A stretch of 13,298 nt of DNA from positions 1-13,298 of the forward strand of contig VBEU01000053.1 of the NCBI GenBank assembly GCA_005883775.1, in the 5' to 3' direction. The stretch comes from Chloroflexota bacterium. GTDB lineage: Bacteria; Chloroflexota; Limnocylindria; P2-11E. A program made the translations under genes and the position numbers. The notes beneath the pieces were generated by a model. It saw nothing but the letters and a program-made list of their open reading frames with translations, was not told the origin of the DNA and made no database searches. Of this stretch, positions 1 to 6,317 are shown piece after piece (positions within the stretch are counted from its first letter, which is position 1; each line of letters begins with the position of its first letter).

Positions 1-693
1 CCGAAGGTAACGCTTCACCAGGGTGATCTTGTCGTCGATACGCTCGGCGCCGCCGAACCGTATCTCCCACCCCGTACCGGCCCCGACTCGAAGCACGAGC
101 CCGTTCGCGCCGGAGGTGAGCACGACGCGCGGCCCCGTCGCGTCCGGGCGGAGCTCCCCCGGTCCAAGGCGCGCGAGCTTTGCCGCCGCATCGACGAGCG
201 CCGGGTCCAGCCGGTCGCCCGCCCGCCGCGAGCTCCGCTCGTCGGTCACGCGCAGCTCCGGCGCACCGTGCGGATCGATCGACGAGAAGAGGACGCCATC
301 GGCATCGACGAGCCACTCGGCGTCGCCCGCGCTCCAGCGGAGGATCGGGACGCGCTCGCTGAGCACGACACGCGCTCGGTCGGGAATCCGGATCTCAACA
401 TGCGCGTCCCGGAGCGCCGGCAACGCACGGATGAGTCGATCCTGTGCCCGCGACGCGCTCGCCGTGAAGGCCTGCGCATCCAAGAGTCCGCTCGCGGCCA
501 CGACGGCATCGACCGTAACGTGGTGTGCGCCTTCGATCGAGACGTCGCGGATCCGCCAGAAGGGACCGATCGAGGCCGCAACGATCGCGGCGGCGCATGC
601 CACGGCGGTGACGCCGGCGATCGCGCGATCGAGGTCGGCCGGCCGTCGTGGCGGTCGAAGCCGCCGTGGTCGTGACCGGGCTCGGGAGCTCAG
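1..693 (-). CDS. ftsQ: FtsQ-like cell division protein, C-terminus cut by the window edge
   Basis: The minus-strand frame is open from the left edge and reads 231 residues. It has an Arg/Pro-rich cytoplasmic segment (2-23), one transmembrane helix (about 24-43) and a POTRA domain beginning FWRIRDVSIEGAHHVT (45-60). The β domain of FtsQ/DivIB follows, with RVVLSERVPILRW and WLVDADGVLF. The end visible here, IDDKITLVKRYLR, is where FtsQ proteins usually carry their last conserved segment, so few residues are missing. FtsQ links early and late divisome proteins through FtsL/FtsB. No ATG, GTG or TTG lies at the expected place. The proposed start is a CTG at 693 overlapping the ddl stop (CTGA). 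Alternatives are GTG at 603, which would cut into the transmembrane helix, and GTG at 855, deep inside ddl. Function is secure; the start is not. Confidence 0.88.
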   Translation of the reverse strand, partial: MSSRARSRPRRLRPPRRPADLDRAIAGVTAVACAAAIVAASIGPFWRIRDVSIEGAHHVTVDAVVAASGLLDAQAFTASASRAQDRLIRALPALRDAHVEIRIPDRARVVLSERVPILRWSAGDAEWLVDADGVLFSSIDPHGAPELRVTDERSSRRAGDRLDPALVDAAAKLARLGPGELRPDATGPRVVLTSGANGLVLRVGAGTGWEIRFGGAERIDDKITLVKRYLR

Positions 694-1772
694 CGCGCCC
701 GCCGGCGCGCGTCCTCGAGGGCCCAGTCGATGAAGCGGGCGAGCAGATCGCCGAAGCCGATGCCCGCGGCGCGCGCCGCCTTGGGTAGGAGGCTGTTGGC
801 GGTCATGCCCGGGATCGTGTTCACCTCGAGCGCGACCATCCGGTCGTTCGACCACATGAGATCGAGTCGCGACATACCGCGGCAGTGGAGAGCGCGGTGC
901 GCACGCACCGCGAGGTCTTGCGCGCGCTGGGCCACATCCGGCGGTATGTCGGCAGGACAGACCTCCTCGCTCTCGCCGGCGTCGTACTTCGCGCTGTAGT
1001 CAAAGAACGGGCGCTTCGTGAGGATCTCGATGACCGGTAGGGCGGTGAGGTCGTCGTTGCCGATGACCGGGACGGTGAGCTCCCGGCCTTTCACTTGCTC
1101 CTCCACGAGCGCCCGCTGGTCGTACTTCAATGCCAATTCGATGGCCGACAGCAGCTCGGCGTCGCGGGCGACAATGGAGGCGCCCACGCTGGACCCGCTC
1201 GAAACGGGCTTGACGAACGCCGGCAGACCGACCGACCGCGCGGCATCGAGATCCTGCTTCGTCGTGCCGGTCACGACGACGCCGCGCGGCACGTCGAGGC
1301 CGGCGGCCGCGAGGATCTGCTTGGCCACCTCCTTGTCCATCGCGAGCGCCGACGCGAGGACGCCGGACCCGGTATAGGGAACACCGATCGTGTCAAGCAG
1401 TCCTTGGATCCGTCCGTCCTCGCCCCAGGTCCCGTGGAGCGCGATCAGCACCACGTCGATCGGGTCGGCGTTCGTCATCACGCGTGTCGCTGGAACGAGC
1501 GCGCGTGAGGCGCTCTCGATCTGTGTTTCGAGACCACGCGGAAGCTGGTGATCCGTCTCGAGTCGACCGCCCCCTTTGATGAGGCGTTGCGCTTGCTCGC
1601 GCTGCGCCGCCGTGATCTCCGGATTTCGCGCCATGAAGGCGAGCGGGTCGAGCAGCACGACCTCGAAACGGCTCGGGTCGAGGCTCGCCGCTATCTGCGC
1701 GCCCGTCGCGAGCGAGATGTCGCGCTCCGCCGAGGCGCCGCCGGTGAGCACGCCAACGCGGATCCTGTTCAA
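690..1772 (-). CDS. ddl: Ddl, D-alanine--D-alanine ligase
   Basis: This 360-residue cytoplasmic ATP-grasp enzyme joins two D-Ala to give the dipeptide used by MurF. It has GVLTGGASAERDISL (7-21) with Glu16, HGTWGEDGRIQGLL (113-126), VPYTGSGVLASALAMDK (131-147), KPVSSGSSVG (188-197), EEQVKGRELTV (224-234), FFDYSAKYDAGE (256-267), and the metal-binding end LEVNTIPGMTANSLLPKAA (315-333) with Glu316 and Asn318. Tyr263 in the AKY segment is the residue typical of D-Ala-D-Ala rather than D-Ala-D-lactate ligases, so I expect an ordinary, vancomycin-sensitive type terminus. The start is TTG, backed by GGAGG seven bases upstream. The TGA stop appears to overlap a CTG start of ftsQ (CTGA). Confidence 0.96.
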   Translation of the reverse strand: MNRIRVGVLTGGASAERDISLATGAQIAASLDPSRFEVVLLDPLAFMARNPEITAAQREQAQRLIKGGGRLETDHQLPRGLETQIESASRALVPATRVMTNADPIDVVLIALHGTWGEDGRIQGLLDTIGVPYTGSGVLASALAMDKEVAKQILAAAGLDVPRGVVVTGTTKQDLDAARSVGLPAFVKPVSSGSSVGASIVARDAELLSAIELALKYDQRALVEEQVKGRELTVPVIGNDDLTALPVIEILTKRPFFDYSAKYDAGESEEVCPADIPPDVAQRAQDLAVRAHRALHCRGMSRLDLMWSNDRMVALEVNTIPGMTANSLLPKAARAAGIGFGDLLARFIDWALEDARRRAR

Positions 1773-1774
1773 TC

Positions 1775-1791
1775 TCTGGCCTCCGGCCAGA
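1775..1791 (-). promoter_or_regulatory. Hairpin over the ddl ribosome binding site
   Basis: This is a perfect 7-bp inverted repeat with a three-base loop. In the sense direction it reads TCTGGCC, GGA, GGCCAGA. It lies at the 3' end of the 85-nt murB-ddl spacer (1773-1857), and its 3' arm ends two bases before the ddl TTG start. The loop plus the first bases of the 3' arm form the GGAGG of ddl, so folding would bury the ribosome binding site. No T-run follows, so it is not an intrinsic terminator. The rest of the spacer shows nothing else I can name; a short A-rich run lies just after the murB stop. The structure is seen in the sequence; a regulatory role is inferred. Confidence 0.55.
1780..1784 (-). 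promoter_or_regulatory. Ribosome binding site of ddl
   Basis: GGAGG in the sense direction lies seven bases before the TTG start of ddl. It is the best evidence for the TTG at 1772 as the true start. It overlaps the loop and 3' arm of the hairpin at 1775-1791. Confidence 0.8.
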
Positions 1792-1857
1792 AGACGGGCT
1801 CAAGGCTGGACGTCTCGCTCCTCACGGCAGAGCCGCTCGTCGCTCGTCCTATTTTCC

Positions 1858-2730
1858 TCACCAATCCCCGACCAGCTCGACCTCAGGAACGAGCTTCACG
1901 TTGAATTTCTTCGCGACTTCGCCCTGGACGAGCGCCATGAGGGCACGGACGTCGTCCGCCGTCGCGCCGTTCGCGTTCACGATGAAGTTCGCGTGTTTGG
2001 GGCTGACCATCGCGCCACCGATGGCCTTGCCCTTGAGGCCCGCGGCTTCGATGAGCCGGCCGGCGTGGTCGCCGGGAGGGTTGCGGAAGATCGATCCGGT
2101 ATTCGGCTGCGCGAGCGGCTGCTTTTTGATCCGCTCGTTCGCCATCTCCTTGATCCGCTTCACCGCGTTGGCGCGGTCGCCGGTCCTCCCGCGGAAGCGC
2201 GCGCGGACGCAGACGATCGGCGTGCGCTGCAGGGAGCTTGTGCGGTAGGAGTAGCCGAGCTCGTCCACCCGCGCGGTCCAGGTGTCGCCATTCATGTCGA
2301 CCAGCTCCGCGTCAACGAGGACGTCTGCGGTCTCGCCACCGAATGCGCCGGCGTTGCCGTGCACGGCACCGCCGACCGTCCCCGGGACGGTCGCCATCCA
2401 CTCGAGTCCCTCGACACCCGAGCGGGCGGCGACGGCGGCGACGTGCGCGAGCTCGGTGCCGGACGAGGCGGTGACGATGTCGCCGTCGACGCTCGACTCG
2501 CGCCACCCGTTCTGCAGTACGACCCCGCGGATGCCCCGGTCAGCGACGAGCAGGTTGGTCCCGCCGCCCAGGACGAACACGGAGAGCTCGTTCTCGCGCG
2601 CCACTTGTATCGCATCGAGGAGATCTTTTTCGGTCGCGACGCGAAGAAAGAAATCAGCGGGCCCACCGATCCGCAGGGAGGTGTGTGGCGCGAGGGACTC
2701 GCCGCGGGCGCCAAACGCCGTCATCGTCAT
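1858..2730 (-). CDS. murB: MurB, UDP-N-acetylenolpyruvoylglucosamine reductase
   Basis: This 290-residue FAD enzyme uses NADPH to reduce the enolpyruvyl group of UDP-GlcNAc-enolpyruvate to lactate, giving UDP-MurNAc, the substrate of MurC. It has the N-terminal SLRIGGPADFFL (18-29), the FAD-binding GGGTNLLVADRGIRG (55-69), VPGTVGGAVHGNAGAFGGE (115-133), YSYRTSSLQ (160-168), the catalytic Ser213 in NTGSIFRNP followed by AGRLIEAAGLKG (223-234), and the C-terminal Glu283 in PEVELVG. Length and the lack of an extra Tyr-bearing loop fit a type II MurB. The ATG overlaps the murC stop (ATGA). An internal ATG two codons later is possible. No strong Shine-Dalgarno is seen, which fits coupling to murC. 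An 85-nt spacer follows before ddl. Confidence 0.96.
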   Translation of the reverse strand: MTMTAFGARGESLAPHTSLRIGGPADFFLRVATEKDLLDAIQVARENELSVFVLGGGTNLLVADRGIRGVVLQNGWRESSVDGDIVTASSGTELAHVAAVAARSGVEGLEWMATVPGTVGGAVHGNAGAFGGETADVLVDAELVDMNGDTWTARVDELGYSYRTSSLQRTPIVCVRARFRGRTGDRANAVKRIKEMANERIKKQPLAQPNTGSIFRNPPGDHAGRLIEAAGLKGKAIGGAMVSPKHANFIVNANGATADDVRALMALVQGEVAKKFNVKLVPEVELVGDW

Positions 2731-4094
2731 ACCGGCGCGCGCTCCCGAAGCAGCTCGAGGAGCCGGATACCCGCCGGGCGGATGTCGCCGGCGCCGAGTA
2801 CCAGCACGAGGTCGCCCGGGCGCGCGTGGTCAGCGAGGACGCGCGCCGCGGCCTCAGGATCGGCAACGTAGGTTCCACCCGCGCTCGCGGCGAGCGCTTT
2901 CGCGCCGGCTCGGCTGTCGGCCGCCTCACGCGCCGACGCGAACGTCTCGGCAACGACGCGATCGTCGGCGGTCCGAAGCGCGGCCGCGAAGTCGTCGAAG
3001 AACGCACGCAGGCGACTCGGGGTGTGCGGCTGGAACAGCACGATCACGCGGCCCGTCGTCCGTGCTCGGACCGCGTCGATGGACGCGCGGATCTCCGTCG
3101 GGTGATGGGCGTAGTCGTCGATGACGGTGATGCCGCGCTCCGACCCCAGCTCTTCCAGGCGACGCTCGGTCCCGCTGAAGGTCGCGAAGGATTTCGCGGC
3201 GGCGGTCGCCGGAACGCCCACGGCATCGGCCGCGGCGAGGGCCCCCGCGGCGTTCCGTGCGTTGTGCGCGCCCGCGAGGCGCAGCGAGACCGGAACGGGT
3301 GTACCGAAAGGGCCGGCGAGGTCAAAGCTCACGCCGTCGGTACGTTGCACGAGCTCGACCACGCGATAGCCCGCCTGCGGCGCCGTCCCGTAGGTCACGA
3401 CCTGACGGCCGGCGAGGTCGTCGCCGCGCGCGGCAAGCTCGGCGGCGCCGGGTTCGTCCGCGCAGGCCACCAGCCAGCCGCCGCGGACGATCCCCGAGGC
3501 GAACCGCGCGAAAGCCTGTTTTACATCGGCGTGCGTCGGAAAGATGTCGATGTGGTCGTGTTCGATGTTGGTCACGATCGCGACCTCGGGCTCGAGCGAG
3601 AGGAATGCGCGGTCGTACTCGTCGGCCTCGATGACGAGGATGTCGCCGCGCCCGGCGTGGGCATTCGTGCCGATGTCGCGGAGCACCGCGCCGCAAATGA
3701 GCGACGGATCGAGACCGCCGGCACGAAGCGCCGTCCATGCGAGTGCCGTGGTGGTGCTCTTTCCGTGGGTTCCGGCGACGGCGACGACGCGCTTGCCGCG
3801 CGCGAGCTCGCGCCAAGCGTCCTCACGCTTCCACACAGGTATGCGCGCGGCGCGCGCCGCCGCGACCTCGGGGTTGCTGTCACCGTACGCGCTCGATCGC
3901 ACGACGACGTCCGCGCCAGTCACGTGCCCTGCCTCGAACTCGGTCGCGACGACCGCCCCCTCCGCGGCGAGGGCTTGGGCGAGTGGCCACGAGCCCTTAT
4001 CGGATCCACTCACGACGTCTCCTCGCGCCACGAGCAGCCGCGCGACGGCGGACATGCCCATGCCGCCGATCCCGACGATATGAAATCTGGTCAA
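2727..4094 (-). CDS. murC: MurC, UDP-N-acetylmuramate--L-alanine ligase
   Basis: This 455-residue cytoplasmic ligase adds L-Ala to UDP-MurNAc, the first step of stem-peptide assembly. It has the N-terminal UDP-binding segment FHIVGIGGMGMSAVA (4-18), the P-loop AGTHGKSTTT (107-116), VIEADEYDRAFL (154-165), NIEHDHIDIF (176-185), GAHNARNAAGA (275-285), DDYAHHPTEI (326-335) and FQPHTPSR (354-361). All catalytic motifs look normal and the length is typical. The frame is open a long way upstream in the murG shadow, so the start was placed by homology: TTG at 4094 overlaps the murG stop (TTGA), and GTG at 4100 would add two residues. I chose the TTG because six other junctions show the same overlap. 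The stop overlaps the murB ATG as ATGA. Errors by MurC in choosing L-Ser or Gly are what PgeF, encoded four genes upstream, is thought to correct. Confidence 0.96.
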   Translation of the reverse strand: MTRFHIVGIGGMGMSAVARLLVARGDVVSGSDKGSWPLAQALAAEGAVVATEFEAGHVTGADVVVRSSAYGDSNPEVAAARAARIPVWKREDAWRELARGKRVVAVAGTHGKSTTTALAWTALRAGGLDPSLICGAVLRDIGTNAHAGRGDILVIEADEYDRAFLSLEPEVAIVTNIEHDHIDIFPTHADVKQAFARFASGIVRGGWLVACADEPGAAELAARGDDLAGRQVVTYGTAPQAGYRVVELVQRTDGVSFDLAGPFGTPVPVSLRLAGAHNARNAAGALAAADAVGVPATAAAKSFATFSGTERRLEELGSERGITVIDDYAHHPTEIRASIDAVRARTTGRVIVLFQPHTPSRLRAFFDDFAAALRTADDRVVAETFASAREAADSRAGAKALAASAGGTYVADPEAAARVLADHARPGDLVLVLGAGDIRPAGIRLLELLRERAPV

Positions 4095-5230
4095 GCGCAC
4101 CCGCCCAGTTTTCGAAGCTCGCGAGCGATCGCCGTCGCGGCATCGGGACGCCCCACGGCGCGCGCCGCCTTCGCCATGCGCCCGAGCCGAGCGGGGTCGT
4201 CGAGCAGGCCGGTGACCTGCGCGACCAGACGATCGGCGTCCAGCTGACTTTCGCGAATGACGATCGCCGCGCCACGTTCGGCGATGTCCTGCGCGTTCGC
4301 CATCTGGTGCGCTTCCGCCGCGGCCGCGAACGGAACGAGGATGAGCGGCACGCCGAACGCGAGCGGCTCCGCGATAGAGGAGCTGCTCGCCCGTCCCACG
4401 ACGAGGTCCGCCGACGCGAGCGCCGCACCCATCTCCTCGTGCAGGAAGCCGTACACCTGATAGCGCTCGCGCAGGTCGGGCGGCAGGGTCTCGCGCTTGG
4501 CGACGACCTGCGCGAGGTGAGCGTTGCCGGTGTGATGGATCACGATCGCGCGGCGCAAGAGCCGTGTCACCGCGCCCGAGACGGCGTGGTTTATCGCGGC
4601 CGATCCCTGGCTGCCGCCGGTCACGAAGACCACGGGTCCCTCCGACGGTATCCCGAGCTTCGCGCGACCCGACTCTCTCGTCCAAGTGAGGAGCGAGCGA
4701 CGGATTGGATTCCCATCGACGAACGTGCGACCGCGCGGGAGGACGCGAAGCGATCCCTCGAACGTCGCGCCGATCCGCTGCGACCACGCGGCGAGCATCC
4801 GGTTCACGCGTCCCGGGATGGCGTTGCCCTCCCAGATGTAGACCGGCACGCGGGCGAGGCGCGCCGCGACCACGACCGGGAACGACGCGAGTCCGCCCGT
4901 AGTGCAGCAGACGTTCGGTTTGAATCGCAGGATCTGCGCGAGGGCGTCCGCCATCGCGATCGGCATCACCGCGGCACGCGAGACGAGGGAAAAGCGCGAG
5001 TCCGGATCCCGGAGGGACGGCATCGCGGTCGCGTGGAACGGTATGCCCGACCCGGCCACGAGCTCAGCCTCGAGGCCGCGACGACCACCGATGAAGAGGA
5101 AGAGCGTTTCGGGATCCTTTTCGGTCAAGGCTTCCGCGACCGCGAGGAGCGGGCTCACGTGACCGCCCGTCCCGCCACCGACGAGAAGCACGCGGCACGC
5201 TCGTCCGCTGTGTGGTTCGGGCTCGACCAA
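4091..5230 (-). CDS. murG: MurG, undecaprenyldiphospho-muramoylpentapeptide beta-N-acetylglucosaminyltransferase
   Basis: This 379-residue GT-B glycosyltransferase adds GlcNAc from UDP-GlcNAc to lipid I on the inner membrane face, giving lipid II. The N-terminal domain has the glycine-rich loop VGGGTGGHVSP with His24. The acceptor-side GGY motif reads TGGLASFP (111-118), and the HEQN motif reads W-E-G-N (133-136). The C-terminal domain has VTGGSQGSAAIN (203-214), YGFLHEEMGAALASADLVV (260-278), RASSSSIAE (280-288, usually RAGATTxxE) and HQMANA (308-313). Residues expected to hold UDP-GlcNAc (Ser/Gln of GGSQG, Glu288, Gln309) are kept. The TTG at 5230 gives 13 residues before VLLVGGGTGG; a GTG at 5191 is an equally possible start and gives MLLVGGGTGG. 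Neither has a clear Shine-Dalgarno. The gene begins well inside ftsW. Its TGA overlaps the murC start as TTGA. Confidence 0.93.
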   Translation of the reverse strand: MVEPEPHSGRACRVLLVGGGTGGHVSPLLAVAEALTEKDPETLFLFIGGRRGLEAELVAGSGIPFHATAMPSLRDPDSRFSLVSRAAVMPIAMADALAQILRFKPNVCCTTGGLASFPVVVAARLARVPVYIWEGNAIPGRVNRMLAAWSQRIGATFEGSLRVLPRGRTFVDGNPIRRSLLTWTRESGRAKLGIPSEGPVVFVTGGSQGSAAINHAVSGAVTRLLRRAIVIHHTGNAHLAQVVAKRETLPPDLRERYQVYGFLHEEMGAALASADLVVGRASSSSIAEPLAFGVPLILVPFAAAAEAHQMANAQDIAERGAAIVIRESQLDADRLVAQVTGLLDDPARLGRMAKAARAVGRPDAATAIARELRKLGGCA

Positions 5231-6317
5231 CGTTCAGGAGGATACCCACGGCGATGAGACCGACACAGAGCGAGCTGCCGCCGTACGAGATGAAGGGGAG
5301 CGTGATGCCGGTCATCGGCACGAGGCTCGCGACGACGGCCATGTTCACCCACGCCTGGAAGCAGAGCCACATGGTGATGCCGATCGCGAGCAGCGCGCCG
5401 GTCGAATCCTCGGCGCGGAGCGCGATACGGACGCCCCGGAAGGCCAGTGCGAGGAAGAGCAGGACGATCACCAGCGCCCCGGCGAGGCCGAGCTCGTCGC
5501 CGAGCACCGCGAAGATCGAATCGGTGTACGGGTGCGGCAGGTAGCCGAACTTTTCCTTCCCCGCCCCAAGCCCTTCGCCAAAGGGACCGCCGAGACCGAG
5601 CGCATAGAGCATCTGAATGGTCTGGAATCCGAATTTCTGCGGGTCGGACCATGGATCGAGGAACGTCACGAGCCTTTGAAGGCGGTACGGCTGCGCCACG
5701 GCGAGCGCGAGGACGACCACAGCGGTCAAACCGCCGAGCGCCGCGAACTCGCGCAGCCGCGCACCCGCCGCGAAGTAGATGGCGAGAGCGACGACCACGA
5801 CGACGATCGCGGTGCCGAGGTCGGGCTCGGCCACGACAAGCCCCACGACGAGCGCCGTCACGAGGATGAACGGGACGGTGATGCGCCACGAGCCGATCTG
5901 CTCGCGCTTGCCTCCGAGCCACGTCGCGAGATACACGATGAGTGCGAGCTTCGCGAGCTCGGCGGGCTGCAGTCCGAAGCCGGCGCCAAAGCGCAGCCAG
6001 CGCGTCGCGCCGCCGGCGGTGACGCCGACACCCGGTATGAGAACGGCGCCGAGCAGGACCACGGCGAGGAGGAGGAGCGGCACCGCGACGAAGCGCAGCA
6101 CGCGGTAGTCGACGCGTGATGCCACGAACATCGCGCCGATGCCGAGCGCGGCCCACGCCGACTGCTGCGCCAGGAAGGTGCTCGGATCGTCGTTCGCATC
6201 AAGGGCAGTGATGCCGCTCGCGCTGTACACCATCGCGAGCCCGAGGAAGAGCAGCACGAGGACGACGGCGACAAGTGGGAGGTCGTATGTCGTGGTGCGC
6301 GCGAGACCGCTCTTCAC
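5064..6317 (-). CDS. ftsW: FtsW, SEDS-family septal peptidoglycan glycosyltransferase
   Basis: This 417-residue polytopic membrane protein polymerises lipid II at the septum with its partner FtsI. SEDS motifs are in order: MVYSAS (29-34), WLRFG...GLQPAELAKLALI (107-127), AEPDLGTA (163-170), and the extracytoplasmic loop GEGLGAGKEKFGYLPHPYTDS (248-267), followed by IFAVLGDELG. The last helices contain QAWVNM and PMTGITLPFISYGGSS (334-349). The start is a GTG forming a GTGA overlap with murD; it leaves a short cytoplasmic tail (MKSGLARTTTYD) before the first helix. After LLNVGR (residue 365) the frame continues for about 52 Arg- and Ser-rich residues read out of frame through the start of murG. 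That tail looks like murG shadow and is probably disordered. The overlap with murG is 167 nt with the TTG start of murG and still 128 nt with its last plausible start. Confidence 0.95.
   Translation of the reverse strand: MKSGLARTTTYDLPLVAVVLVLLFLGLAMVYSASGITALDANDDPSTFLAQQSAWAALGIGAMFVASRVDYRVLRFVAVPLLLLAVVLLGAVLIPGVGVTAGGATRWLRFGAGFGLQPAELAKLALIVYLATWLGGKREQIGSWRITVPFILVTALVVGLVVAEPDLGTAIVVVVVALAIYFAAGARLREFAALGGLTAVVVLALAVAQPYRLQRLVTFLDPWSDPQKFGFQTIQMLYALGLGGPFGEGLGAGKEKFGYLPHPYTDSIFAVLGDELGLAGALVIVLLFLALAFRGVRIALRAEDSTGALLAIGITMWLCFQAWVNMAVVASLVPMTGITLPFISYGGSSLCVGLIAVGILLNVGRARTTQRTSVPRASRRWRDGRSREPAPRGRGSLDRKGSRNALPLHRWSSRPRG

Noticed and set aside
1775..1791. The ddl leader hairpin as an intrinsic terminator
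   Set aside because: No run of T follows the stem in the sense direction, and the stem overlaps a clear ribosome binding site for ddl.
4095..4787. Upstream extension of the murC frame to 686 residues
   Set aside because: The extra 231 residues are Arg-rich and come from reading murG out of frame; MurC homology begins at FHIVGIGG right after the murG stop.
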